Source: Streptomyces sp. L2 (GTDB taxonomy: Bacteria > Actinomycetota > Actinomycetes > Streptomycetales > Streptomycetaceae). Taken from it: a DNA stretch of 64,000 bases. Under the pieces are notes generated by a model. The model saw nothing but the letters and a program-made list of their open reading frames with translations. It was not told the origin of the DNA and ran no database searches. Positions 32,131 to 42,076 of the stretch are shown one piece after another. Position numbers and translations under genes: made by a program. Numbering within the stretch: the first letter of the stretch is position 1; each line of letters begins with the position of its first letter. The stretch covers positions 1,612,001 to 1,676,000 of the forward strand of contig NZ_QBDT01000001.1 in assembly GCF_004124325.1 (NCBI RefSeq). The letters run 5' to 3'.

Positions 32131-33261
32131 TCACGCGTCGTACGGGCTGTCGGCGCCCGCGGCGGCCGGGTGCGGGGTGCGGGCCGGGCAGCAGCCGACC
32201 GGGCAGAGGTCGTGGCTGGGGCCCAGGGCGCCCAGGGCGCACGGGGTGACCCGCTGTCCGCGCTCCGCGGCGGCGCGCTCCGTGATCAGTTCGCGGACGG
32301 CCGCGGCGAACCTCGGGTCGGCCCCGACGGTGGCCGAGCGGCGCACCGGCAGGCCCAGTTCCCCCGCTCTGGCCTCGGCCTCGGTGTCGAGGTCGTACAG
32401 GACCTCCATGTGGTCGGAGACGAAGCCGATGGGCGCCATGACGACGGCCGGGGCGCCGGCCGCCCGCCGCTCCGCGAGGTGGTCGCAGATGTCGGGCTCC
32501 AGCCACGGGATGTGCGGGGCGCCGGAGCGGGACTGGTAGACGAGCTGCCAGGGGTGGTCGACGCCGGTGCGCTCGCGGACGGCGTCGGCGATCAGCCGGG
32601 CCACGTCCAGGTGCTGCGCGACGTACGCCCCGCCGTCGCCGTGGGACTCGACGGGGCCGGAGGTGTCGGCGGCGGCGGTCGGGATGGAGTGGGTGGTGAA
32701 CGCGATGTGGGCGCCGTCGCGGACCTCGTCGGGGAGGTCCGCCAGGGAGCGCAGCACGCCCTCGGTCATGGGTTCGACGAAGCCGGGGTGGTTGAAGTAG
32801 TGCCGCAGTTTGTCGATCCGCGGCGGCTCCAGGCCCTCGGCCCGGAGTGCGGCCAGCGCGTCCGCGAGGTTCTCCCGGTACTGCCGGCAGCCCGAGTAGG
32901 AGGCGTACGCGCTCGTGGCGAGCACCAGGACGCGGCGGCGGCCGTCGGCCACCATCTCGCGCAGCGTGTCCGTCAGGTACGGCGCCCAGTTGCGGTTGCC
33001 CCAGTAGACCGGCAGGTCGAGTCCGTGCTCGGCGAAGTCCTTGCGGAGGGCGTCGAGCAGGGCGCGGTTCTGGTCGTTGATCGGGCTGACCCCGCCGAAC
33101 AGGAAGTAGTGCTGCCCGACTTCCTTGAGGCGTTCCTTCGGGATGCCCCGCCCGCGGGTGACGTTCTCCAGGAAGGGAACCACGTCGTCCGGGCCTTCGG
33201 GGCCGCCGAAGGAGAGCAGGAGCAGGGCGTCGTAGGGACTGGCATCGAGCGCGTCTGGCAT
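32131..33261 (-). CDS. hemH: Ferrochelatase (coproporphyrin III type, HemH/CpfC)
   Basis: Heme-pathway ferrochelatase of 376 aa; in actinobacteria it inserts Fe2+ into coproporphyrin III. Motifs: [14 protein letters not shown] at the N-terminus, [23 protein letters not shown] with the metal-binding His, WLEPD, and [17 protein letters not shown] with the catalytic-site His and Glu. The C-terminal segment has [19 protein letters not shown], four Cys suited to the [2Fe-2S] cluster of actinobacterial enzymes. The ATG at 33261 starts MPDALD. Confidence 0.93.
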   Translation of the reverse strand: MPDALDASPYDALLLLSFGGPEGPDDVVPFLENVTRGRGIPKERLKEVGQHYFLFGGVSPINDQNRALLDALRKDFAEHGLDLPVYWGNRNWAPYLTDTLREMVADGRRRVLVLATSAYASYSGCRQYRENLADALAALRAEGLEPPRIDKLRHYFNHPGFVEPMTEGVLRSLADLPDEVRDGAHIAFTTHSIPTAAADTSGPVESHGDGGAYVAQHLDVARLIADAVRERTGVDHPWQLVYQSRSGAPHIPWLEPDICDHLAERRAAGAPAVVMAPIGFVSDHMEVLYDLDTEAEARAGELGLPVRRSATVGADPRFAAAVRELITERAAAERGQRVTPCALGALGPSHDLCPVGCCPARTPHPAAAGADSPYDA

Positions 33262-33454
33262 GTCTCGATCCTGCCACCCGGCACTGACAGCCGGAAACGG
33301 ACGGCCGCCACGGCGGTTTCCGGCCACTTCGGAGAACCGGGTTCCGGCGCGATCCGGAAGGGTTCCGGCCGAAATCCGGTGCCTGGCGGCCCGGTCGGCT
33401 CGTAAGCTGTATCCACCGCGTTCGCGGCTTACCGAGTCACTTCCGGAGAACCCC

Positions 33455-34693
33455 GTGCCGAGCCCCTACCGCGCCCTGTTCGCCGAGCCCGGCACCAAGG
33501 CCTTCTCCGCCGCGGGGTTCCTCGGGCGCCTGCCGCTGTCCATGATGGGCATCGGCGTGGTGACGATGATCTCCCAGCTCACCGGGCGGTACGGCCTCGC
33601 GGGCGCGCTGTCGGCGACCATCGCCCTGTCCGCGGCCGCCATCGGGCCGCGGATCTCCCGGCTGGTGGACCAGTACGGGCAGCGCCGGATCCTGCGCCCG
33701 GCGACCCTGGTCGCGCTCGTGGCGGCGGCCGGGCTGCTGCTCGCCGCGCATCTGGGCGGCCCGGACTGGACGCTGTTCCTGTGCGCCGCCGGGATCGGTT
33801 CGGTGCCGAGCCTCGGCGCGATGATCCGGTCCCGCTGGGCGGCCCTGTACCGGGGGACGCCGAGGCTGCACACCGCCTATTCGTTCGAGTCGGTGGTCGA
33901 CGAGGTGTGCTTCATCGTCGGTCCGATCGTCTCCATCGGCCTGTCCACGGCCTGGTTCCCGGAGGCGGGGCCGCTGCTGGCCGGATGTTTCCTGGCGGCC
34001 GGCGTCTTCTGGCTGACCGCGCAGCGCGCCACCGAACCGGAACCGCACCCGCGCGAGCGGCACGGCGGCGGCAGCGCGCTGCGCTCCCCGGGCCTGAGGG
34101 TGCTGGTGGCGACGTTCACGGCGACGGGGGCCATCTTCGGGTCGGTCGACGTGGTGACCGTGGCCTTCGCCGACGAGCGCGGCCACAAGGCAATCGCGAG
34201 CGTCGTCCTCGCGCTGTACGCCGCCAGCTCCTGCGTGTCCGGGGCGGTCTTCGGACTGCTGCGGGTGGCGGGGGCGCCGGAGCGCAGGTGGCTGCTGGGC
34301 GTGACGGCCATGGCCGTGAGTATGATCCCCCTCCTACTGGTCGGAAACTTGCCGCTTCTGGCCGTGGCGCTGTTCGTTGCGGGCCTGTCCATCGCACCGA
34401 CGATGATCACGACGATGTCCCTCATCGAAGAGCACGTACCTCGCGCGCGGCTCACCGAGGGCATGACGTGGGTGAGCACCGGCCTCGCGGTCGGGGTCGC
34501 GCTCGGCTCCGCCGTGGCCGGCTGGGTGATCGACGCAGCCGGCGCGCGCGCCGGGTACGGGGTTCCGGCCGTGTCCGGAGCCGTCGCGGCCGCGGTCGGT
34601 TTCCTCGGGTACCGCCGGCTCCGCAGGCCGGCCGCGGGTCGGGGAGGCACCGTTGAGCAGCACAACGAGCGGGAAGAACGGCACCTGGCGTAA
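33455..34693 (+). CDS. MFS transporter
   Basis: Transporter of 412 aa with about 12 TM helices (two sixes separated near 190-215 by a His/Arg/Glu-rich loop). Motifs such as [15 protein letters not shown] (loop 2-3) fit the major facilitator superfamily; substrate unknown. The GTG at 33455 follows CCGGAGAA. The 3' end overlaps the oxidase gene by 41 bp, so the two are cotranscribed. Confidence 0.85.
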   Translation: MPSPYRALFAEPGTKAFSAAGFLGRLPLSMMGIGVVTMISQLTGRYGLAGALSATIALSAAAIGPRISRLVDQYGQRRILRPATLVALVAAAGLLLAAHLGGPDWTLFLCAAGIGSVPSLGAMIRSRWAALYRGTPRLHTAYSFESVVDEVCFIVGPIVSIGLSTAWFPEAGPLLAGCFLAAGVFWLTAQRATEPEPHPRERHGGGSALRSPGLRVLVATFTATGAIFGSVDVVTVAFADERGHKAIASVVLALYAASSCVSGAVFGLLRVAGAPERRWLLGVTAMAVSMIPLLLVGNLPLLAVALFVAGLSIAPTMITTMSLIEEHVPRARLTEGMTWVSTGLAVGVALGSAVAGWVIDAAGARAGYGVPAVSGAVAAAVGFLGYRRLRRPAAGRGGTVEQHNEREERHLA

Positions 34694-35972
34694 CTGGGGC
34701 GGCAACGTCGCCGCCCGGCCCGCCCGGCAGGTCGTGCCGGCCTCCGTGGACGAGCTGGCAGCGGCCGTGCGCCGCGCCGCCGAGGACGGCCTGAAGGTGA
34801 AGGCGGTCGGCACCGGGCACTCCTTCACGTCCATAGCCGCCACCGACGGTGTGTTGATACGCCCTCAACTGTTGACCGGTATACGCACCATCGACCGGAA
34901 GGCCATGACCGTCACGGTCGAGGCCGGCACCCCGCTCAAGCGACTCAACCTGGCGCTGGCGCGCGAGGGTCTGTCGCTCACCAACATGGGCGACATCATG
35001 GAGCAGACGGTCTCGGGGGCCACCAGCACCGGCACGCACGGCACGGGCCGCGAGTCGGGCTCGATCTCCGCGCAGATCAAGGGACTGGAACTGGTCACCG
35101 CGGACGGCTCGGTGCTCACCTGTTCCGAGACCGAGAACCCCGAGGTCTTCGCGGCCGCCCGCATCGGCCTCGGCGCGCTCGGCATCGTCACCGCCATCAC
35201 CTTCGCCGTCGAGCCGGTCTTCCTGCTCACCGCCCGCGAGGAGCCGATGCCGATCGAGCGGGTCCTGGCCGAGTTCGACCAGCTGTGGGCGGAGAACGAG
35301 CACTTCGAGTTCTACTGGTTCCCGCACACCGGGAACACCAACACCAAGCGCAACAACCGCAGCGCCGGCCCGGAGCAGCCCGTGGGGCAGCTCGCCGGGT
35401 GGTTCGAGGACGAGTTCCTGTCCAACGGCGTCTTCCAGGTGGCCCAGTGGGTCGGCCGGGCCGCGCCGTCGACCGTCCCCGCCATCGCCCGGATCTCCAG
35501 CAGGGCGCTGTCCGCGCGGACGTACACGGACGTCCCCTACAAGGTCTTCACCTCGCCCCGCCGGGTGCGGTTCGTGGAGATGGAGTTCGCCGTCCCGCGC
35601 GCGGCCCTGACCGATACTCTGCGTGAGCTGAAGGCCATGGTGGACCGGTCGGGCCTGCGGGTCAGCTTCCCGGTGGAGGTGCGCACCGCGCCGGCCGACG
35701 ACATCACGCTGTCGACCGCCTCGGGCCGGGACAGCGCCTACGTCGCCGTCCACATGTTCCGGGGCACGCCGTACCACGCCTACTTCACCGCCGCCGAGCG
35801 CATCTTCACCGCGCACGAGGGCCGTCCGCACTGGGGCAAGATGCACACCCGGGATGCGGAGTACCTCGCCGAGGTCTACCCGCGCTTCGGCGAGTTCACC
35901 GCGCTGCGCGACCGCCTCGACCCGGAACGCCTGTTCCAGAACGACTACTTGAGGAGGGTTCTGGGCGCGTAG
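34653..35972 (+). CDS. FAD-dependent D-arabinono-1,4-lactone oxidase / sugar (alditol) oxidase family
   Basis: Vanillyl-alcohol-oxidase-superfamily flavoprotein of 439 aa. The FAD-binding PP-loop domain (about 18-190) has VKAVGTGHSFTSIAATDG and GATSTGTHGTG; the C-terminal ALO domain (about 200-435) ends with HWGKMHT and RDRLDPERLFQNDYL. Oxidises an aldonolactone or alditol; the sequence does not fix which. The start is TTG at 34653 with GGGGAGG upstream, inside the MFS gene. Confidence 0.88.
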   Translation: MSSTTSGKNGTWRNWGGNVAARPARQVVPASVDELAAAVRRAAEDGLKVKAVGTGHSFTSIAATDGVLIRPQLLTGIRTIDRKAMTVTVEAGTPLKRLNLALAREGLSLTNMGDIMEQTVSGATSTGTHGTGRESGSISAQIKGLELVTADGSVLTCSETENPEVFAAARIGLGALGIVTAITFAVEPVFLLTAREEPMPIERVLAEFDQLWAENEHFEFYWFPHTGNTNTKRNNRSAGPEQPVGQLAGWFEDEFLSNGVFQVAQWVGRAAPSTVPAIARISSRALSARTYTDVPYKVFTSPRRVRFVEMEFAVPRAALTDTLRELKAMVDRSGLRVSFPVEVRTAPADDITLSTASGRDSAYVAVHMFRGTPYHAYFTAAERIFTAHEGRPHWGKMHTRDAEYLAEVYPRFGEFTALRDRLDPERLFQNDYLRRVLGA

Positions 35973-36398
35973 TTCCCGAAGGGGGCGCACGGGCGAAGCC
36001 GTCGTTCCGCATCGGGGGATCGCGTGAAGTTCGCCACCCGCGTGATCGCCGAAACGGGTTGCGGAGGGCCAAGTCCCGCCCGTTGCCAGAAGTTGGGCGG
36101 CGTGCCAATCCACGCACGTGGCCCGAATGGAGTACTGTTGCGAGCCCTGGGTCCGGTCTCCCACCAGGGTGCCCGCGGCCTCGAACGACCGCCGGGAGGG
36201 GGCTAGTTGCACAGGGTGACGGAGTTTGTCACTTAGCGTTGCGAATAGGTAACCGTGCCATAACGGCGGTCCAGGGCCCGTGCCCGACACGCCGGGCAAC
36301 TCGGCAAGGTTGTGGCAGGCTGCACCCGGGCAGGCCACACTCGACTAGCGGAAGCAGCGACGCACGTGACGTCGGCAGGCACCACCCGGGAGGTCCCC
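35973..36398. other. 426-bp intergenic upstream of sepH
   Basis: Must hold the sepH promoter. An AT-rich patch (TTTGTCACTTAGCGTTGCG near 36225-36243) is promoter-like, but the hexamer spacing is not convincing. No gene seen. Confidence 0.4.
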
Positions 36399-37451
36399 AT
36401 GCCCGAACTGCGTGTCGTGGCCGTCTCGAATGACGGCACACGGCTGGTGCTCAAGGCTGCCGACTCCACGGAGTACACGCTTCCGATCGACGAGCGGCTG
36501 CGTGCCGCCGTGCGCGGCGACCGGCCCCGGCTCGGCCAGATCGAGATCGAGGTGGAGAGCCATCTCCGCCCCCGTGACATCCAGGCCCGTATACGCGCGG
36601 GCGCCACGGCCGAAGAGGTCGCCCAGCTCGCCGGCATCCCCGTCGACCGGGTACGGCGCTTCGAGGGCCCCGTGCTGGCCGAGCGCGCGTTCATGGCGGA
36701 ACGGGCCCGCAAGACACCGGTCCGCCGGCCCGGGGAGAACTCCGGCCCGCTGCTCGGCGAGGCCGTGCAGGAACGGCTGCTGCTGCGCGGCGCCGACAAG
36801 GACACCGTGCAGTGGGACTCCTGGCGCCGCGACGACGGCACCTGGGAGGTCCTGCTGGTGTACCTGGTCGCGGGCGAACCGCACTCGGCGAGCTGGACGT
36901 ACGACCCGCCCCGGCGGCTCGTGCAGGCCGTCGACGAGGAGGCGCGCTCGCTGATCGGCGAGTCCGACGACCTCGCCGTACCGGAGCCGAGCTTCCCGTT
37001 CGTGCCCCGCATCGCCCGCCTGCCGCGCGACCGTTCGCTCGACCGCGCGCTGGACCGGGCGCTCGACCGGGGCGACCGGGACCGGCCGAGCCTGCCGGCC
37101 CAGTCGTCCGAGCCGGCGGAGGAGAGCACCGGCGAACGGGACTCGCTCACCAGCCTCCTGGAGGCGGTGCCGAGCTTCCGGGGCGATCTGGTCGTCCCGG
37201 AGCGGCCCGCGGAGGTGTCCGAGGAGCCCGTCGACGAACCGGTGGAGGAGGAGCCCCCGGCGCCCGCCGCCTCGGCCGGATCCGCCTACGCGGACGTGCT
37301 CATGCCGCGTTCCGTCGGCAGTCACCGCGACCGGCTGATCGGTGCCACCGACCGCCAGGCGGAGGCCGACGGCGTCCGCCCCGGCCGCCGGGCCGCGGTG
37401 CCGAGCTGGGACGAGATCGTGTTCGGCACCCGGCGCAAGAAGCAGGAGTAG
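36399..37451 (+). CDS. sepH: SepH cell-division protein (DUF3071)
   Basis: Actinobacterial divisome component of 350 aa that stimulates FtsZ assembly. The N-terminal DUF3071 domain (about 1-175) begins MPELRVVAVSNDGTRLVLK and contains a helix-turn-helix-like segment (ARIRAGATAEEVAQLAGIP, then VDRVRRFEGP), the essential FtsZ-binding region. A long disordered Glu/Pro/Arg-rich linker (about 190-300, including RDRSLDRALDRALDRGDRDR) leads to a conserved C-terminal stretch (about 305-350) ending WDEIVFGTRRK. The ATG at 36399 is preceded by GGGAGGT. Confidence 0.95.
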   Translation: MPELRVVAVSNDGTRLVLKAADSTEYTLPIDERLRAAVRGDRPRLGQIEIEVESHLRPRDIQARIRAGATAEEVAQLAGIPVDRVRRFEGPVLAERAFMAERARKTPVRRPGENSGPLLGEAVQERLLLRGADKDTVQWDSWRRDDGTWEVLLVYLVAGEPHSASWTYDPPRRLVQAVDEEARSLIGESDDLAVPEPSFPFVPRIARLPRDRSLDRALDRALDRGDRDRPSLPAQSSEPAEESTGERDSLTSLLEAVPSFRGDLVVPERPAEVSEEPVDEPVEEEPPAPAASAGSAYADVLMPRSVGSHRDRLIGATDRQAEADGVRPGRRAAVPSWDEIVFGTRRKKQE

Positions 37452-37477
37452 CGGCCTCCTGGACCGCGAAACCTCGT

Positions 37478-37511
37478 CACGGAGGGGGCACGCACGCGTG
37501 CCCCCTCCGTG
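37478..37511. terminator. Bidirectional terminator, sepH / rhodanese
   Basis: CACGGAGGGGGCACG and CGTGCCCCCTCCGTG form a 15-bp perfect stem with a 4-nt loop between convergent genes. Confidence 0.9.
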
Positions 37512-37529
37512 CCGTCCGCGCGTATGTGC

Positions 37530-38381
37530 CTACTGCGGGTCCGGGCCCACCGCCACCGGGCGAGACGGGTCCGAGGACCACTCCGACCACGAACCGACGT
37601 ACAGCGCCGCCGGGATGCCCGCCGCCGCCAGTGCCAGGGCCTCGTGCGCCGCCGAGACGCCCGAGCCGCAGTACACGCCCACGGGGGCGTCCTCGGACAC
37701 GCCCAGGGCCTTGAAGCGGTCCCGCAGCTCCTCCGCGGGCAGGAAACGGCCGTCGGGGCCCACGTTCTCGGTCGTCGGCGCCGACACCGCGCCCGGGATG
37801 TGACCGCCGACCCGGTCGATGGGCTCCACCTCACCGCGGTACCGCTCCCCCGCGCGCGCGTCCAGCAGCACCCCCGCGCGGGCCAGCGCGGCGGCCCCGT
37901 CCGCGTCGAGCAGCGCGGAGGCGTCCGGCGCCGGCTGGAAGTCGCCCTCCGCCGGCGTGGGCACCTCGGTGGACAGGGGGCCCTCCCAGGCCGGCAACCC
38001 GCCGTCCAGGACCCGCACGTCCGGGTGACCCGTGAAACGCAGCATCCACCACGCGCGCGCGGCCGCCCAGTTCAGCCCGCCGTCGTACACGACGACCGGC
38101 CGGGACGCCGACACGCCCGCGCGGCGCATGACCGCGCCGAACTCCGCGAGGTCCGGCAGCGGGTGCCGGCCGCCCTCCCCGTGCGGCGCGGCCAGCTCCT
38201 GGTCCAGATCGACGAAGACCGCGCCGGGCAGGTGCCCGGCGGCGTACTCGGCCCGGCCGTCCTGGGCCGGGGCGCCCGCCGCCTTCGCCAGGCTGAACTG
38301 CCAGCGGACGTCCAGCAGTACGGGCGGACGCGCGCCGGTCAGCTCATGGACGAGTTCGGGTGCGGTGATGATGGCTGTCAT
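37530..38381 (-). CDS. Thiosulfate/3-mercaptopyruvate sulfurtransferase (tandem rhodanese)
   Basis: Two-domain rhodanese of 283 aa. The N-terminal domain (about 8-130) has VVVYDGGLNWAAARAWW with no Cys and is structural; the C-terminal domain (about 155-278) has the active loop VYCGSGVSAAHE with catalytic Cys near 240. Transfers sulfane sulfur to cyanide or thiols. The ATG at 38381 (MTAIITAP) or one 9 bp upstream could be used. Confidence 0.9.
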   Translation of the reverse strand: MTAIITAPELVHELTGARPPVLLDVRWQFSLAKAAGAPAQDGRAEYAAGHLPGAVFVDLDQELAAPHGEGGRHPLPDLAEFGAVMRRAGVSASRPVVVYDGGLNWAAARAWWMLRFTGHPDVRVLDGGLPAWEGPLSTEVPTPAEGDFQPAPDASALLDADGAAALARAGVLLDARAGERYRGEVEPIDRVGGHIPGAVSAPTTENVGPDGRFLPAEELRDRFKALGVSEDAPVGVYCGSGVSAAHEALALAAAGIPAALYVGSWSEWSSDPSRPVAVGPDPQ

Positions 38382-38692
38382 GGCGTCCATCCATACGTCA
38401 GGGGTGGCCGCGGCGTCCAGCTACGGCTACTCTGCTCCGCCGGACAGGGTCGATCACGAGGCGTATGGGATCGAGCACATGCTGTACAGCTGACGAACAC
38501 GTGTCGGCACTCGTCAGAAAGCGGCGCTACACGTCCATCAGGGCATCCTTCGGATAGCCACCGCCGCGCGCCGGCGCACGCGGCAACCGCGCAGGACGCG
38601 GGACCGGCACGGGCGTGCGCGCGCCAGCGGCACAGCCCCTTCCGGGAGCGGAAGCGACACGGCCACCACGAGGGCCGGGGAGAGAGTGATAG
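38382..38692. other. 311-bp divergent intergenic
   Basis: Promoter region for the rhodanese (minus) and VOC (plus) genes. A 37-codon ORF reads through part of it but lacks an RBS and recognisable features. Confidence 0.4.
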
Positions 38693-39484
38693 ATGACCGA
38701 GGCACGGGAGCCGGCCGGTCCGCACGCGCGGCGCACGCCCGGCACGCCCTGCTGGGTGAGCCTGATGGTGCATGGCCTGGCCACCACCGAGGAGTTCTAC
38801 GGGGAGCTGTTCGGCTGGGAGTTCCGGCCCGGCCCGCAGCAGCTCGGCCCGTACGTGCGGGCGCTGCTGGACGGCGACGAGGTGGCCGGCATCGGCCAGC
38901 TGCCGCCGGACCGCAGGCTGCCGATCGCCTGGACTCCCTACCTCGCCTCGGACGACGTGGACCAGACGGCCGATCAGGTACGGCTGTGCGGCGGCACGGT
39001 GGCCGTCGGTCCGCTGGACGCGGGCGACGCCGGGCGCATGGCCCTCGCCTCCGACCCCTGCGGCGCCGTCTTCGGCATCTGGCAGACGGCCGCACACCTC
39101 GGCACGGCGGTCACCGGCCTCCCCGGCACCCCCGCCTGGGACGAGCTGCTCACCTTCGAGACCGAGAGCGTCGCCAAGTTCTACTCCGCGGTGTTCGGTT
39201 ACGAGGAGGAGCCGGTCGTCTCCGCCGACATCGACTACGTCACCCTGCGCCTCGAAGGCCGCCACGTGGCCGGCATCCACGGCGTGGGACAGGCGGTGCC
39301 CCGGGAGCGCGGACCACACTGGATGACGTACTTCGAGGTCGCGGACACCGACGAGACCCTGGACCGGGTCACCGGCCTGGGCGGCCAGGTCCTCAAGCCC
39401 GCCCGCGACAGCGCACACGGCCGCGTCGGCACGGTTGCGGACCCGGAGGGAGCGGTCTTCTCACTGGTCCAAAGCCCCCACTGA
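38693..39484 (+). CDS. VOC-family protein with two glyoxalase-like domains
   Basis: Protein of 263 aa with two vicinal-oxygen-chelate repeats (about 15-128 and 140-262). Repeats start WVSLMVHGLATTEEFYGELFGWEF and WDELLTFETESVAKFYSAVFGYEE, the usual betaalphabetabetabeta modules. Could be a metal-dependent enzyme or a small-molecule-binding resistance protein; no substrate evidence. The ATG has GGGGAGAGAG upstream. Confidence 0.88.
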   Translation: MTEAREPAGPHARRTPGTPCWVSLMVHGLATTEEFYGELFGWEFRPGPQQLGPYVRALLDGDEVAGIGQLPPDRRLPIAWTPYLASDDVDQTADQVRLCGGTVAVGPLDAGDAGRMALASDPCGAVFGIWQTAAHLGTAVTGLPGTPAWDELLTFETESVAKFYSAVFGYEEEPVVSADIDYVTLRLEGRHVAGIHGVGQAVPRERGPHWMTYFEVADTDETLDRVTGLGGQVLKPARDSAHGRVGTVADPEGAVFSLVQSPH

Positions 39485-39628
39485 ACCGCCACCGGGCCCA
39501 TGCTCACAGTGGACCAAGGCCGGTTGAGTCGGACAAGCTGCTGCGTACAACCTTCCGCCCCGTACGCATGTCTCATCAAACAGAGACATATCAATCACCT
39601 TGATCAACCAGAACGCGACCGAGTCCAC

Positions 39629-39645
39629 TGATCAAGGGTTGATCA
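39629..39645. promoter_or_regulatory. Perfect inverted repeat TGATCAAGGGTTGATCA
   Basis: Two 7-bp arms around GGG, ending 2 bp before the preferred ATG of the DUF4232 gene and overlapping its RBS (AAGGG). A TTGATCAA palindrome lies 22 bp upstream (39600-39607), and an ATGTCTC/GAGACAT hairpin at 39568-39589. Confidence 0.6.
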
Positions 39646-39647
39646 CG

Positions 39648-40172
39648 ATGGGGGCGTACATCATGCAAGCAATCCCGAGGCGCGTGGCCGTGTTCGGTAC
39701 GGCCGCGCTGCTCGCCGCCGCCGGAGGTACCTGGGGCGCGGTCCAGGCGAGCGCGGCGACGGCCGGCACGCGGACCTGTACGACGAACGACCTGTATCTG
39801 TCCATGGGCCGCCAGGACGCGGCGGCGGGCTCGCTGTACTGGCCCGTCCGGTTCACCAACACGAGCACCAGCACCTGCGCGCTGCGCGGCTACCCCGGGG
39901 TGAGTGTGCTCAGCACGGCGCACCACCAGATAGGTGCCGCCGCGTCCCGGACCGGGGAGAAGTACGGCACGGTCAAGGTCGCCCCGGGCCAGACGGTGAC
40001 GTCGGTGGTCCGCACGGCGAACGGCCCGGTCGGCGGGCCCTGCAACAGCACCGGGAAGTACCTCCGGGTGTATCCGCCGGCGTCGACCAAGGCGGTCCTC
40101 GTGCCGGCCCCGCTGCGGGTCTGCTCAGGCCTGTTCACCGTCGCTCCGGTAACGACCCGGACGGTCTTCTGA
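39648..40172 (+). CDS. Secreted DUF4232 protein
   Basis: Exported protein of 174 aa. Signal peptide about 1-37 (RRVAVFGTAALLAAAGGTWGAVQASAA), then a DUF4232 domain: TCTTNDLYLSMGRQDAAAGS, FTNTSTSTCALRGYPGVSVL and a late Cys (RVCSGLF), giving four cysteines for disulfides. Function unknown. The ATG at 39648 has AAGGG 9 nt upstream; ATG 39663 is an alternative. Confidence 0.82.
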   Translation: MGAYIMQAIPRRVAVFGTAALLAAAGGTWGAVQASAATAGTRTCTTNDLYLSMGRQDAAAGSLYWPVRFTNTSTSTCALRGYPGVSVLSTAHHQIGAAASRTGEKYGTVKVAPGQTVTSVVRTANGPVGGPCNSTGKYLRVYPPASTKAVLVPAPLRVCSGLFTVAPVTTRTVF

Positions 40173-40179
40173 GGCGCGG

Positions 40180-40830
40180 TCAGGACGGGACGACCGGGAG
40201 GACGTCCGGGGAGAGGACGCCGGCCCGGGCGGAGGCGCTGGTCATGCGGCGGCGGTGGTGACGGCGGCACAGCACCTCGTAGCCGACCTCCGCCGCCGGC
40301 CGGTTCACGTCTCCGACGACGACCTGTTCACCCTCGACCACCATCTCGCCGCCGACCGTACGGGCGTTGTGCGTGGCGCGCGCTCCGCACCAGCACATCG
40401 CCTCGACCTGGAGGGCCTCTATCCGGTCCGCCAGTTCGATGAGCCGCTGCGAGCCCGGGAAGAGCTTGGTGCGGAAGTCGGTGGTGATGCCGAAGGCGAA
40501 GACGTCCAGTCCCAGCTCGTCGACCACCCGGGCGAGCTGGTCGATCTGGTCCGGGGCGAGGAACTGCGCCTCGTCGACGATCAGATAGTCGACCTTGCCG
40601 CCGCGGGACATCAGGCTGACGACATAGGCGTACAGGTCCATGCCCGGTTCGGCCTCGACGGCCTCCGTCACCAGGCCGAGCCGGGACGACAGCTTGCCCG
40701 CGCCCGCCCGGTCGTCACGCGTGAAGATGACGCCCTGGAGGCCGCCCGCGGACCGGTTGTGGTTGATCTGGAGAGCCAGTGTCGATTTCCCGCAGTCCAT
40801 CGTTCCGGAGAAGAACACCAGCTCGGGCAT
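40180..40830 (-). CDS. tdk: Thymidine kinase (type II)
   Basis: Deoxythymidine salvage kinase of 216 aa. P-loop FFSGTMDCGKSTLA (about 6-19), Walker B VDYLIVDEAQFL, base-binding loop FGITTDF, and a zinc lasso with CWCGARATHNAR and a later C-RRHH. Length is normal for the bacterial/TK1-like type II enzyme. The ATG at 40830 starts MPELVF. Confidence 0.94.
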   Translation of the reverse strand: MPELVFFSGTMDCGKSTLALQINHNRSAGGLQGVIFTRDDRAGAGKLSSRLGLVTEAVEAEPGMDLYAYVVSLMSRGGKVDYLIVDEAQFLAPDQIDQLARVVDELGLDVFAFGITTDFRTKLFPGSQRLIELADRIEALQVEAMCWCGARATHNARTVGGEMVVEGEQVVVGDVNRPAAEVGYEVLCRRHHRRRMTSASARAGVLSPDVLPVVPS

Positions 40831-40885
40831 GGTGGGTGGGGCACCTTTCGGTGGGGGTGTCGAGGGGCGGCGGCGCGGACGGCGT

Positions 40886-42076
40886 TCAGGAGCGTACTTC
40901 GAGCAGCGGGACGAGCTGCTCGGCGGGGGTCATCGAACCGTGGTTGCCGACCAGCGCCGACTCCTTCGGCTCCCGCTCGGAGGCGATGATCAGGACGTCG
41001 TCGTGCGCGGCCGCGATCACGTCCCCGAGCCGCGCGTACACGCGCTCGTCGACGGCCGGCCCGAACCAGCCCGCCGCGATCGCCTCGTCCCGCGAGGCCA
41101 CCCAGAACCGGTCGCCGAGCACCTCGCGCCAGCAGGTGAGCACGTCACTCGCGGCGCCCGGCACCGCGTACACGTGTCGCGCCCGCCCCTCGCCGCCCAG
41201 CAGGGCCACGCCGGCACGCAGCTCCCAGTCCTCGTCGAAGTCGATGCGGTGCTCGTCGTCGAACGGCACGTCGACCATGCCGTGGTCGGCGGTGACGTAC
41301 AGGGCGCTGCGCGGCGGGAGTTGCTCGGCGAGCCGCTGGGCGAGCCGGTCCACGCACATCAGCTGGCCGCGCCAGGTGTCGGAGGCCACGCCGTAGCGGT
41401 GCCCCGCGCCGTCCAGCTCGGCGTAGTACGTGTACACCAGCGCGCGGTCCCCGGCGGCGAGTTGTTCGGCCGCGAGGTCCATGCGCTCCTCGCCGGTGAG
41501 CCGCCCGTGGAAGGTGCCGCCGCTGAGCGCGATCTTCGTCAGCGGTGTGCGTTCGAAGATCGGCGAGGACACCTGGGCGGCGTGCACACCGGCGTCGTGC
41601 GCCCGCTGGAAGACCGTGGGGTACGGCTGCCAGGGGCGCGGATCGGTGTACGGCTGCCAGCGGAGCTGGTTCATCAGCTCGCCGGTGGCCGGGTTGCGGA
41701 CGCTGTAGCCGGGCAGCCCGTGGGCGCCGGGCGGCAGGCCGGTGCCGACGGAGGCGAGGGAGGTCGCGGTGGTCGCCGGGTAGCCGGCGGTGAGGGGGCG
41801 GCCGGTGCCGCCGCGGGAGCTGCCGAGCAGCGAGTTCAGGAAGGGGGCCTCGTCGGGGTGCGCCCTGAGCTGCTCCCAGCCGAGCCCGTCGACCAGGAAG
41901 ACGCAGACCCGGTCGGCCGGGGCGAGTTCCCCGATGCCGGCGGTCAGGCCGGGTACACCCATCCCGGCGGCCAGGGTGGGCAGCAGGTCGGCGAGCGAGC
42001 CGGTGCCGTACTCGGGCAGCGGCGCGGTGTTCAGGGCGAGCGGCTCCGGGTGGTCCCAGACGAAGGACTGCGTCAT
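40886..42076 (-). CDS. Alkaline-phosphatase-superfamily nucleotide pyrophosphatase/phosphodiesterase
   Basis: Hydrolase of 396 aa. Metal-site motifs: VCVFLVDGLGW (first Asp), the nucleophile region GYPATTATSLASVGTG (Thr), YYAELDGAGHRYG and VTADHGMVDV, matching the NPP branch. No signal peptide, so cytosolic. The ATG at 42076 overlaps the TGA of the DUF5998 gene (TGATG), implying coupling. Substrate unknown. Confidence 0.85.
   Translation of the reverse strand: MTQSFVWDHPEPLALNTAPLPEYGTGSLADLLPTLAAGMGVPGLTAGIGELAPADRVCVFLVDGLGWEQLRAHPDEAPFLNSLLGSSRGGTGRPLTAGYPATTATSLASVGTGLPPGAHGLPGYSVRNPATGELMNQLRWQPYTDPRPWQPYPTVFQRAHDAGVHAAQVSSPIFERTPLTKIALSGGTFHGRLTGEERMDLAAEQLAAGDRALVYTYYAELDGAGHRYGVASDTWRGQLMCVDRLAQRLAEQLPPRSALYVTADHGMVDVPFDDEHRIDFDEDWELRAGVALLGGEGRARHVYAVPGAASDVLTCWREVLGDRFWVASRDEAIAAGWFGPAVDERVYARLGDVIAAAHDDVLIIASEREPKESALVGNHGSMTPAEQLVPLLEVRS

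Noticed and set aside
38380..38493. Possible 37-aa ORF in the rhodanese/VOC spacer
   Set aside because: No RBS, overlaps the rhodanese start, no recognisable features; not enough to call a gene.
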